From Posidonia oceanica (lineage: Eukaryota; Streptophyta; Magnoliopsida; Alismatales; Posidoniaceae): DNA of 64,000 bases. The notes below the pieces were generated by a model. It worked only from the letters and a program-made list of their open reading frames with translations. It was not told the DNA's origin and searched no databases. This document shows, in pieces, positions 1 through 10,200 of this stretch. The stretch is from the NCBI GenBank assembly GCA_037176725.1, contig JAZBRS010000029.1:125831001-125895000 (forward strand), given 5' to 3'. Each line of letters begins with the position of its first letter. The first letter of the stretch is position 1. A program made the translations under genes and the position numbers.

Positions 1-580
1 CAGCCTAGATCGATAGTTTAGGTTATCAGCCTAGCGATAGTTTACAGTCCTATCAACTGGAAAGAGCAATTGCAAGGGATAGTTACTGGATATCAGCCGT
101 ATAACGTAATTGCCATGGATAGTTTAGGATATCAGCCTGGATCGATAGTTTAGGTTATCAGCCTAGATAGATAGTTTAGGATATCAGCCTAGATAGTTTA
201 GGATATCAGCCTAGATAGATAGTTTACAGTCCTATCAACTGGAGGGGGCAATTACGAGGGACAGTTACTGGATGTCAGCCGTATAACGCAGATGCCGGAT
301 AGTTTAGGAATATCAGCCTGAATAGATAGTTTAGGATATCAGCCTAGGTAGTTTAGGTTACCGGCCTAGATAGATAGTTTAGGTTATCAGCCTGGCGGCA
401 CTGCGAGGGACAGTTACTGGATGTCAGCCGTATAACACAACTGCGGGCCAACCATGGATCGGCCAAGAGATAGATAGTTTAGGAATATCAGCCTGAGAAT
501 AGATAGTTTAGGATATCAGCCTGGGTCGATAGTTTAGGAATATCAGCCTGGGAGTAGATAGTTTAGGATATCAGCCTGAG
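1..580. repeat. Tandem array of about 24-bp units (Tat-1 3' UTR, array 1)
   Basis: Units contain GATAGTTTAGG and ATCAGCCTAG and recur with small length changes from the left edge to about 580. A longer block containing GGATRTCAGCCGTATAAC recurs near 80, 264 and 413, so there is a loose higher-order layout. The array belongs to the minus-strand Tat-1 3' UTR and probably continues beyond the window. Confidence 0.85.
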
Positions 581-669
581 AGTGCTTGATTGATGAATGA
601 TCAAGTGATGAGTGATCGAATGCTGGATGATTGATTGCTGAATGATTGATTGATGGGTGCCTGATCGCT
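581..669. repeat. Short degenerate TGATTGATGAATGATCA-like repeats between arrays
   Basis: About 90 bp of imperfect 8-11-bp units (ATTGATGA, GATCAAGTGATG and similar) joins the 24-bp and 37-bp arrays. It is low-complexity and has no coding signal. Confidence 0.6.
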
Positions 670-1148
670 TGATAAGAGGGGATGAGATCATGATGAGAAC
701 TACTGCTAAAGAAGGAGGATGAGATCATGATGAGAATTGCTGCTAAAGAGGGGGATGAGATCATGATGAGAATTACTGCTAAAGAAGGGGATGAGATAAT
801 GATGAGAATTACTGCTAAAGAAGGGGGATGAGGTAATGATGAGAGCTAATGCTAAAGAAGGGGGATGAGGTGGTGATGAGAACTATTGCTAAAGAAGGGG
901 GATGAGGTAATGATGAGAACTATTGCTAGAGAAGGGGGATGAGGTAATGATGAGAGCTATTGCTAAAGAAGGGGGGTGAGGTAATGATGAGAGCTACTGC
1001 TAAAGAAGGGGGATGAGGTAATGATGAGAGCTACTGCTAAAGAAGGGGGATGAGGTAATGATGGGAGCTATTGCTAAAGAAGGGGGGTGAGGTAATGATG
1101 AGAGCTACTGCTAAAGAAGGGGGGTGAGGTAATGATGAGAGCTTGGTT
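670..1148. repeat. Tandem array of about 37-bp units (Tat-1 3' UTR, array 2)
   Basis: About a dozen units built on GAAGGGGGATGAGGTAATGA followed by TGAGAGCTACTGCTAAA repeat every 37 bp; for example, unit starts lie at 968 and 1005. Units near the left side carry GATCATGATG instead of GTAATGATG. It is unrelated in sequence to the 24-bp array beside it. Confidence 0.85.
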
Positions 1149-1280
1149 GAAAAGGGTGATAAGATATCGGACTTATCGGCCGGCAAAGAGGAGATGAGAT
1201 AATGATGAGATTGATTGGTTGGGAATGGTGATAAGATATCGGACTTATCGGCCGGCAAAGAGGAGATGAGATAAAGGTTG
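1149..1280. repeat. Two copies of a 72-bp unit (Tat-1 3' UTR, array 3)
   Basis: A block with GGTGATAAGATATCGG and CTTATCGGCCGGCAAAGAGG begins at 1155 and again at 1227. Its tail (GAGGAGATGAGATAATGATG) resembles the 37-bp unit, so array 2 may have grown from this block. Confidence 0.75.
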
Positions 1281-1307
1281 AGATACCGCGGGGCGTCTGA
1301 AAAGATG

Positions 1308-1334
1308 CCCCTGGTATCAGGATGATACCAGGGG
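1308..1334 (-). other. Conserved 11-bp hairpin in Tat-1 3' UTR
   Basis: CCCCTGGTATC (1308-1318) pairs perfectly with GATACCAGGGG (1324-1334) around a 5-nt loop. The matching place in Tat-2 (42985-43010) has a 10-bp perfect hairpin with the same stem. It sits between the PMD-like ORF and the tandem arrays, within a conserved block of about 130 bp (1296-1425). Confidence 0.75.
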
Positions 1335-1714
1335 TTAGTTGAAACGTCCCCGGTATCGAGAAAGCGAAGGATGGACAAAACTGACGTGTTTGTCAGACGA
1401 GTAGTTTGGGGTACCAGCCCAAAGGAGACTCAGCCGGGTATGTCTGGTAGCAGGTTGGACGGCGCGGGTTCGCGGAGGTCCTGGAGCCTGGGTCGTTTGC
1501 TGAGGACTTTCCTGCGTCATGTGAGAAATCAGTCGGGCCAAGGGGCCTCCGGATGTGAGCGGCGAGGAGCACGGAATGCATGATCAGCCTCGAAATGTGA
1601 ACGGCCAGCACAAAACAGTTTTGCATTGATAGAATTGTTGGTTACATGCCCGTAACGGGTCAAAAAGTACAGCACAACTTGAAAGGAAGACAGAATGGCA
1701 GCGGCATGATGGCT
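1335..1714 (-). other. Tat-1 3' UTR between hairpin and PMD-like ORF
   Basis: About 380 bp without a credible ORF. Its left part (to about 1425) matches Tat-2 42898-42985, including a shared ACACGTCAGTTTTGTC stretch. The rest shows little similarity to Tat-2, and I see no regulatory site in it. Confidence 0.6.
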
Positions 1715-2917
1715 CTAGCTGATTCGGGCCTTCTTTGATTTTCTAGAGTCGGGGAACAAGGGGCCACTTGGCAGGACTTCGTCAATGGGCCAGAGGTCCT
1801 GCACTTCAGTGATGTACTCAGGGGTACACCCTACGCCTTTCATTGCAGCGATGTCTGTTGATCGCACCCCATGCTGCATTAGGTTAGCCAGCTCCTTTGT
1901 GGGGGCGATTGCACTGAGGGGATATTCTTGAAGGAGTTTAGGCGCCGTGCTGTCGACATAGGCGTCTTGCTGGAAGCCGAACTGGCGCATGACTCTGATA
2001 GGGTGATATTCTACACCCACAGTAAATCCTGGTAGCACAACCAGACGCATGTCGCGTGTATTGAAGAAGACAGTGAATGCCTCGGCTGCGGAAGGAATGA
2101 TACGCCACGTGACTGCGTCGTCTATCAGTCCTGATAGCCTTTCATATTCTTCTTTGACGCTCTTGATTGCCTTAGCATGGCCGCTGCTGCAGTAGGCCTC
2201 GAAAGCATGCACTTGGGGGCGCAGAAGGTCTATCTCAGTGTGCGTCGCTAACCAGACCTGAATAAATGATCCGCAACCATGAAAGTGGCGGCAGCGATGC
2301 GAGATGCGGTCCAGACCGCGGTAGGTTTCCGCCAGAACAACTGGTGCCAGGTCTATGTGCTGGGTCACCACCGCTAATGCAATTTCTGCGATCTCGACGG
2401 CCACTGTTGCCTTGCCGTGAGTAAAGACCAGCTCGCCCAGGAAGCGGGTGACAAACCCTCGGAGCCACAGCTCGTCTCCGAGTTCGGCACGCTTTTCCAC
2501 AATATCATCAAAGTACGCTAGGCGAAGCAGAGGCATGGGCCCGCTAGTACAAATCAGTTTCTGCTGGTAACTTTGGGTAGAGAGGCCGGTCAGCTGCTTC
2601 AGGACTGCCAAGTATCCGTCACGCCTCATGAAGATAGGCGGCCCCAAGATCTTGGAAAAGCCGCAGATCCGGCGCACTTCTTCCAGTGTGGGCGTCAGTT
2701 CAGTTCTGCCGAAACGGAAGACATGGTGTGCTGGTTTCCAGAATCGCGCAGCAGCACACAGAAGATGGCAGCTCACTTCTACATCAGCAGCCTTTAGCAA
2801 TTTGGTCGGAATGCCCCACAGGCGCAGCTTCTCACAGTCATCTTTTGTAAGCTTGCTGATCCATTCTCGCAGGATCTCGGAGCAGTGTGTGGGGGTTACC
2901 AAGGTGGGGAAACCCAT
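1715..2917 (-). CDS. Plant mobile domain (PMD)-like extra ORF of Tat-1, intact
   Basis: An uninterrupted 400-residue ORF downstream of pol. I place the start at the ATG at 2917 rather than the more upstream in-frame ATG at 3079, because the Tat-2 homologue starts at the same residue (MG[FY]PTL) and has exactly the same 401-codon length including stop. Visible motifs are HVFRFGRTELTPTLEEV (about residue 75) and a long helical C-terminal half. The VFRFG..ELTPTLEE pattern resembles PMD/DUF7745 proteins, a domain shared by MAIN/MAIL1-type plant proteins and DNA transposons. Extra ORFs, some carrying a DNA-transposon-associated domain, are known in Tat-lineage elements. I see no signal peptide or membrane segment, and the molecular role is unknown. 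The name is a motif judgement, not a database hit. Confidence 0.7.
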   Translation of the reverse strand: MGFPTLVTPTHCSEILREWISKLTKDDCEKLRLWGIPTKLLKAADVEVSCHLLCAAARFWKPAHHVFRFGRTELTPTLEEVRRICGFSKILGPPIFMRRDGYLAVLKQLTGLSTQSYQQKLICTSGPMPLLRLAYFDDIVEKRAELGDELWLRGFVTRFLGELVFTHGKATVAVEIAEIALAVVTQHIDLAPVVLAETYRGLDRISHRCRHFHGCGSFIQVWLATHTEIDLLRPQVHAFEAYCSSGHAKAIKSVKEEYERLSGLIDDAVTWRIIPSAAEAFTVFFNTRDMRLVVLPGFTVGVEYHPIRVMRQFGFQQDAYVDSTAPKLLQEYPLSAIAPTKELANLMQHGVRSTDIAAMKGVGCTPEYITEVQDLWPIDEVLPSGPLFPDSRKSKKARIS

Positions 2918-2968
2918 TGCACAAATTGCAAGATGTGGGCAGACGGCTGTTACAAGAGTCTTCAGGTA

Positions 2969-2974
2969 CCTGTT
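2969..2974 (-). promoter_or_regulatory. Candidate 3' splice acceptor before the PMD-like ORF
   Basis: On the minus strand the sequence reads CTTGGCAACAG then GTACCTGA, about 53 nt before the PMD start. Tat-2 has CTTGGTTACAG then GTACCTGA at 41249-41267, about 42 nt before its PMD start. The CAG/G junction is conserved while the neighbouring spacer diverges. It could allow a spliced mRNA for this downstream ORF. This is inference only. Confidence 0.4.
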
Positions 2975-4295
2975 GCCAAGACTGTGAATTATCAGAGCCC
3001 ATATAAGCACAAAACCACCATGGGAAAGCAGATTCTGAAACTGGCAGAAACAGGTGCAACATGTATAAGCAGTAAACATTCAGACTATGGCAATTGGGCA
3101 TGTATAAGCATAAGGGCGTTCTGTTGATGTGGCGGGGACCGTCGGGAACCCGGGTTGTCGCAGCCTGACGGTGCCAACGCATGCTGAGTAGAGGTACTGT
3201 CTCAGCGCTGGAGTAAGCCTCTGCGGAATAGAACGATCAGAGAGGGGGGAGATGACTGGAAAATGCAGATGCGTGTGATTTGGTGTGGTTTGCCCTCAGT
3301 ATCGGGGTGCTTTGGTGCCTGCTGTACAGAAAGGGAGCGGTCCCTAACTCACCGGACTCTACTCGGACTCCTGACTTGCTGGTGGCACTCCGGGGAAAGG
3401 TATGGGTGATGTTTGGTGGTGGTGTAGAGAGGACGGGCTCCATGCCAAACTCTTAAGGACTTACACTCACTCCTAACTCTTTCTTTTCTCTCTTTTTTTT
3501 TTTTTTTTTTTTTTTTTAATGTCGGTGTACAGGGCTCTCCTTATTCCCATTTTGGAAGCGAGGAGGACCTGACTCGGGCTTTGGCTCTTTTCTGGGGTAG
3601 GTGAGAGGTACGGGGTTACCCTGCTTGCCTTTATTCTCTTCTTTTTCTTCCTTTTTTTTCCTTCTTCTTTCTTTTTTTTTTTTTGCGGGAATGGGGCCTT
3701 TGTCCCCTTCTCCCTTTTCTTTTCTATCATTCTCCTCTTGTTTTTTCTCTTTTTTTTCTTTTTTTGTTCCTTTTTTCTTTTTTCTCTTTTCTCTTCTTTT
3801 CTGGCTTGCAGGTTCCCGCTGTCCCCTCCCCCAGGGGAGATGGGCGTTAGGGTCTTTCGGGTACAGACTGCTGGCTCTCTTTTCCTCTTTCTTTTTCGCA
3901 CATCTAGGCTGGGGTATGTACTGCTTTCTGACCAGTACCTAGCACTCTTCTAAAGGGTGTAAGTCCTTAGGGGTTTGGGCATTTCGCCCGCTCTCATTGG
4001 GTGGTGGCTCCCTCACTAGTCAAGACATCTAAATAGTATCAGGTGAGGTCGGGAGACTCCTTTCGCAGCAGGCAAGCACCTTCGGTTTTCATCACCGGGC
4101 AACTATGCAATGCATGGTTCGACAAGAGAATGTGAACGGAATGAGTAGAGGTGCACAGGAGTGTTGTGATGCCAGGAAAGGCAAGAGAGTGGATGAAGTA
4201 AAGTATGGAGGAGGTAGAGCAAAAAGAGATGCAAAGATATGTAAATGGCGAGAATATGACAAATGGGGGGAGGAATCCGCAATGGCTACTCTCGG
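2975..4295 (-). other. Spacer between integrase and PMD-like ORF of Tat-1
   Basis: No coding sequence is supported. The segment next to the integrase stop (about 3950-4295) matches the start of the Tat-2 spacer (from 39997), including a shared CTGATACTATTTAGATGTC. The middle is a long homopurine/homopyrimidine tract (separate entry). The part near the PMD ORF matches Tat-2 only weakly. Confidence 0.65.
3473..3900 (-). repeat. Long homopurine tract (pyrimidine-rich on + strand)
   Basis: Roughly 3480-3800 is almost entirely T and C on the plus strand, with runs of T up to about 23 nt near 3496; on the element strand it is A/G. The Tat-2 spacer shows only a short purine-rich echo around 40390-40430, so the tract expanded in Tat-1. 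Apparent Phe- or Lys-rich ORFs here are low-complexity artefacts. Confidence 0.85.
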
Positions 4296-7200
4296 CTACT
4301 GATAGTACTTCTTGAGGTAGCACATGTTGACCGGCTCAGACTGCTCGACCTGGTCCATGTCCTCAAGAGTTACTGCGCCGCCTGAGAAGATTTGTTTAAC
4401 GACAAGGGGTCCGCGCCAATTAGGTCGGAATTTGCCTCGACCGTCTGGTAGGTGAATGGCACGCAGAACAAGATCCCCGGGCTGGAAGCTTCTGGGCCGG
4501 ACTTTCTTCAGGAATGCTCTAGCCATTCGCTTCTGATAACAATGAGCATTGTGCATGGCTTGTAGTCTGTGCTCGTCAATCAGGTTCAGTTGGACGCAGC
4601 GGTCTTCGACCCATTCTGCCTCTTCCAACTCTGCTTCTCGCAAGATTCGCAGTGAGGGTATCTCCACCTCCACAGGCAATACAGCTTCCATGCCGTACAC
4701 CAGTGAGTACGGGGTGGCTCCTGTTGAGGTCCGGATTGATGTCCTGTACGCCCAGAGCGCATACGGGAGCTGATCGTGCCAATCCTTGTGGGTTTCTGCC
4801 ATCTTCTTCATGATCTTGATGATGTTCTTATTGGCAGACTCCACTGCTCCATTCATCTGAGGCCGATATGGTGAGGAGCGGTGATGCTTGATCTTGAAAC
4901 TCTGTAGGAACTCCTCAGTCCTTTTGGCGATGAAGTTCGTGCCGTTATCAGAGATGATGGAGTGAGGGACCCCGTACCGGGCAACGATGTTGTTTCTGAT
5001 GAACTTTTCGGTTGCCACTGCGGTGACTGTCCTGTAGGAAGCTGCTTCCACTCACTTAGTGAAGTAGTCTATTGCCACCATGATGAAGCGATGGCCATTT
5101 GAAGCAGCAGGGTGTATCGCGCCAATGACGTCGATCCCCCAAGTGGAGAAAGGCCATGGCGAGGACATGTTGTGCAGCTGATGAGGGGGAGCCTTGATGA
5201 AATTGCCATGGATCTGACAGTTGTGGCATTTACGCACGAAACGGCAGCAGTCTGCTTCCATGGTCTGCCAGAAATATCCTTGGAGCATGATCTTCTTGGC
5301 TAAGAGGACACCGTTCATGTGCGGGCCACAGGTCCCGGCATGCACTTGAAGCATTACGGTGTCAGCCTCTGGTTTGTCCAAGCAGCGTAGTAGCATCTGG
5401 TTGTACGATCTTCTGTATAACTGCCCACCCCCCAGTACATACTTTGACGCCAGACGCGCCAAGGTTCTCTTATCTTCTGCAGTGGTGCCAGATGGGACGC
5501 TACCAGACTCCAAGAATGCTTTGATGTCATGATACCATGGCTGCTCCACTGTCGGATCCGCTTCCTCAATATTCATGCAATGGGCAGGCTCCTTAATGCA
5601 GGTGACTGACACATCCACCATGCTATTGTCTGGTATGCTGAGCCAAGAAGCCAAGGTCGCTAACGCGTCTGCATACGCATTCTTTGCCCTGTTCATGTAT
5701 GTGAAATCAATGCTCTCGAACTCTTCTATTAGCCTCAGCAGACATTCGTGATATGGCACGAGCTTGGGGTCTTTTGTCTTCCAGTCGCCATTCACCTGAG
5801 AGATCACCAACATGGCATCACCGTGCACGTGCAACTTCCGTGCTTTGTGTTCGAGGGCGACTTTCAAACCCAAGATGCATGCCTCGTATTCTGCTTCATT
5901 GTTCGTGCATGCGAAAGTCAGCTTCCTCGCAAAAGGAATCATTTGTCCATGAGGCGTGGTCAGCACTGCACCTATGCCTCGACCCTTCTTATTGACGGCA
6001 CCGTCGAAGTACAACCGCCACTGCTCTTGCTCTTCAGGGTCTTCCTCTTCTGAGTCCTCCGTTACGAAAAGAATGTCCTCGTCAGGGAACTGTGTCTGGA
6101 GGGGTTGATATTCAGGCAGAGGGAAGTCCGCGAGGTGATCCGCCATAGCCTGGCCCTTCATAGATTTCTGTGTGACAAAAGTGATGTCATATTGGGACAA
6201 CAACACCTGCCACTTGACACACCTGCCCACTAGCGCCGGCTTTTGGAAGAGGAACTTGATGGGATCATGCCGGCACAAAAGCTGAACCAGGTACGCCATC
6301 ATATAGTGCCTCAGTTTCTGTGCAGCCCAGACAAGGGATAAACAGGTTTTCTCCATCACGGTGTACCTGGCTTCACATTCATTGAACTTTTTGCTCAGGT
6401 AGTAGATGGCGCGCTCTTTCCTGCCAGACTCGTCATGTTGGCCCAGGACGGCACCCATGGAATGCTGTGTGGTTGACAGATAGAGGAGCAGAGGTCTTCC
6501 TGGTGTGGGAGGGACCAAGACAGGGGGTTTGACCAGTAGCTGCTTGATCTTCTCAAATGCGGCTTGACATTCTTCATTCCAGTCGATTTGTGCATTCTTC
6601 CTCAGGAGTTTGAAGATGGGCTCGCAGATGGGCGTGAGCTGTGCAATGAAGCGGCTGATGTACTGCAAACGCCCAAGCAGGCCCCGAACCTCCTTCTCGG
6701 TTCTAGGGGGTGGCATTTCCACGATGGCTTTAGCTTTCATCGGGTCCACTTCGATTCCCCTTTGGCTAACAATGTAGCTGAGCAGTTTGCCAAATGAAAC
6801 CCCGAATACGCACTTGTTGGGGTTGAGTCTCAGTCTGTACTTCCTCAGACGGTCAAAGAGCTTCTTTAGGCAACTAAGGTGATCCTCAGGCTCCTTGGTC
6901 TTCGCGATCATGTCATCCACATAAACCTCCACTTCTTGGTGCATGAGATCGTGGAAAAGTGTGGTCATGGCCCTCTGATATGTTGCGCCAGCATTCTTCA
7001 ACCCAAACGGCATAACCTGATAACAGAAGACCCCCCAGGGGGTGATGAACGAAGTTTTTTCCATGTCTTCTTCTGCCATCTTGATCTGATTATAGCCGGA
7101 GAAGCCATCCATAAAGGACAGCATCTTGTGGCCTGCGGTATTGTCGACTAGGACGTCGATGTGAGGCAGTGGGAAGTCGTCCTTGGGACTCGCCTTGTTC

Positions 7201-10200
7201 AGATCCCTGTAGTCGATACATACCCGGATCCGGCCGTCCTTCTTGGGCACTGGCACGATGTTTGCAAGCCATTCAGGGTAAAGGACGACCTTTAAAAAGT
7301 TGACATCAAGCTGCTTCATTGTTTCTTCCTTGATCATGAGCAGCCACTGTGGTCGCCATCTTCTCAGTTTCTGCTTTACTGGCTTGGCATCTGGCTTCAA
7401 GGGCAAGTTATGGACCACTATTTCGACATCCAGGCCGACCATGTCTTCATAAGTCCAGGTGAAGACATCCGCATACTCCCTCAGGAATGCGATGAATTCT
7501 ATCCTGACTTGTGGTGATAGCAGGGCACTGATGCGAACTTCTTTGGTTTCTTCGGCTGTGCCGAGGTTGATAGTCTCCGTTTCTTCCTCAACATGCAAAT
7601 TGGGACCTTCTGGGTCGTCGTCATAGGGCCGGAACTCGGGCGAGGGGTCATCATTCTCATCTTCGCCTGTATTATCTTCCTCTCCGTATGCGACAAGTTC
7701 CGAGAGAATCTCCTTTTCGAAAGTGGGGTTTGTCACATCGAATGAGTGTAGGAGTTCTGCTTCTTGGCCCTGGTGACGTCTCAGGATGGTCACGCCTACC
7801 CGAGTGTTTCTGAATCTTCGGTGTGCGACCTCTGCTCTGGTGGCTTCTGTTGTCTGCTCTGCTGCATGTTCTGCTGACACTACTGAAGGCCCTACTGACT
7901 TTGTGACAGATGCTGCTGGTGATTCTGCCACTGAAACTTCTGACAACTCTGTCACTGACTCTGCTCTTTGCTCTGTTACTGCGGCTGTGCGACCCGCTGG
8001 TGTCTCTTCTCCTGGATCTGCCGATGTACTTGTGGAAGGCATGTGCTGTACAAGCCATCTGGACCCACCCTCGGCTTGAAGAGTAATGAGCTCGTCGGGT
8101 CTGAGAGAGTCCGACATCATTGAGCTTTCTCCTAGGACCATGATGGAGGTGGAGTCCTCTCGCAGAGGAGGATCCGTAACTACGGCTTTTCCTTTCCTTT
8201 CTGCGGCTTGGTGTCGTGCCAAGTCTTCTACTATGGATTCAAGCTGTTCTTGGTAAAGCAGCTCCAGATCCGACATCCATGAATCGACTTGGGCTTCTAC
8301 TGCCCCTTCTTCTTCATCATCTGGGGGTGAATCGACATAGTAGGCGCCGAGGGCCTGAGGCACTGGCTCGGCTGCGGGATGGATTGCTGTCTCTGATACT
8401 TGTATCCTCTGACTCACGGGGGCGCCTGATTGCGACTGTCCTGGCAAGGGAGACCCAGGTGGTCTAGTCAGAGGGATCGCAGATGGATAGGCTGCCAAAG
8501 TGACTGCTGCTGTTTGAGAATAGGCGGAGGTGCCCTCTTGAAGGCTCGAGGGCTGGGAGACCGCGATGCTCAGCTGGTTCTCCGTGACTGATGATGATGA
8601 TGAGAGCGCGGCCTCCGATGCCATAGGATCTGGCCATGAAAATTGCCGGTCTGCGGCAAGGGGGTGCATGACGGATTGACCTGGCCGTATTGCCTGTGGT
8701 GTGGCCTCTGAAAAGGGCTGAGCTGTGCTGCTGACTGAACTCAGCGATTGACCTTTCTGCGAAAGTGGTAGTTGCACTGATGCGACAACGGTTGCATGCG
8801 GACTGACTGACTGTGCTTGGATTGGTGCTGGCATTGCTAACATGGCTGCGGGAGAATCAAAGGCTGCCAAATCTGCCAAGGGTTCTGCCAAGACTGCTGT
8901 TTCATGATCTGTGGAAGGAGTGGCCAGATAAACCGACTGATGTGCTGTTGCATTGGGCTGGCTTTCACTGCAAGTCTGAACTGCCCCCGTTGTGCCCGAC
9001 TGTTCCTCGCCCGAGTAATAGTCCTCAACGCAGACCCAGTCCTCCTCCGGTGGCGGCAGGCTTTGACACGGCTCCGACGGCACTACGGCTTGAACTGCGC
9101 TTGAGTCCAGGATACCTGTGCTTGTGAAATTGGCCAAGCTCCGAGGTATGACCATTCTCTGATTCTTTGCTTGCGAGCGCTTGCCTTTGTCGGAGTGAGG
9201 GTCGTAACCTAGACCCTCGTTGTCTCTTCGTTCTTCCGCCAGGATTGGTTCAGCGATTCCTTGGCCATGTCGCCCGAGCGGTGTCCCTTTGACGTAGCCC
9301 CATCTGTGACAAACGTTCTCGACCATCCGAAAGGGGTTGTTGTGGACGGCCAAGGAGTTGACACGTTCAAGATCTGGTAAAAAGTTAACCGGCTCGCACC
9401 GATTAACGCGATACAAAGCGTTCGAAAGATCAGGGTCAAAGGGGACAGTCCGCGAAGAGACAGAGGAAACCGCCTCGATCCGCTCCTTCTCAAAATTCTC
9501 CGCCATGACAACGATGACATCGTCGCCTCGGCGGAACTTGATCATGCGATGGAGGGTCGAGGGGATAACCTGGTGCTTGTGAAGCCAAGGGCGCCCAAGC
9601 AGAAGGTTGAAGTTCGGTTCCAAGTCGACGACGTAGAATTCCACATCGAATGTGACCGGGCCAATGATAAGAGGGATAACCAAAATCCCTAGAGCGTCAT
9701 GGTGAGTATTATCAAAAGCTGTCATTCCCTTTACAGCTGGAGTAATGTCCTCGGCCTTGAATCCGAGCTTGGTTGCTGTTCGCAAGGGACAGACGTTAAG
9801 GCCTGACCCATTATCGACCAGTGCAAGGGGAATGCGAAAGTTCTTGAATTGTACCGTGACGAACAAGGGTTGATTGTGATTAATCCCCGCCGGAGGCAGC
9901 TCATCACTCGTGAAAGTGATGACCTGGGGCTCCGCGATCATTCCGACCATGCTTTCCAAGGCGGCAGGTTCTATGGCTTGGGACACACGGGCGGCTTGGA
10001 ACACGCGAAGGAAAGCTTCGCGGTGCTCAGCCGAGGTGTGTATCAGGTCCCAGATGGATATGTCGGCTTTAACTTTCTTGAGCTGGGATGTGATATCGGC
10101 TTTAGGTTGGCATTTCTTGGTAGCAGGTGGTGCAGTTGTAGGGATAGGTTCAGCTATGGTGGGCTCAAGAGGCTGGCCTGAAGGTGGTGGGACTGCAGGC

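Noticed and set aside
3473..3953. Phe/Ser-rich plus-strand and Lys/Arg-rich minus-strand ORFs
   Set aside because: Pure low-complexity translations of the homopyrimidine/homopurine tract.
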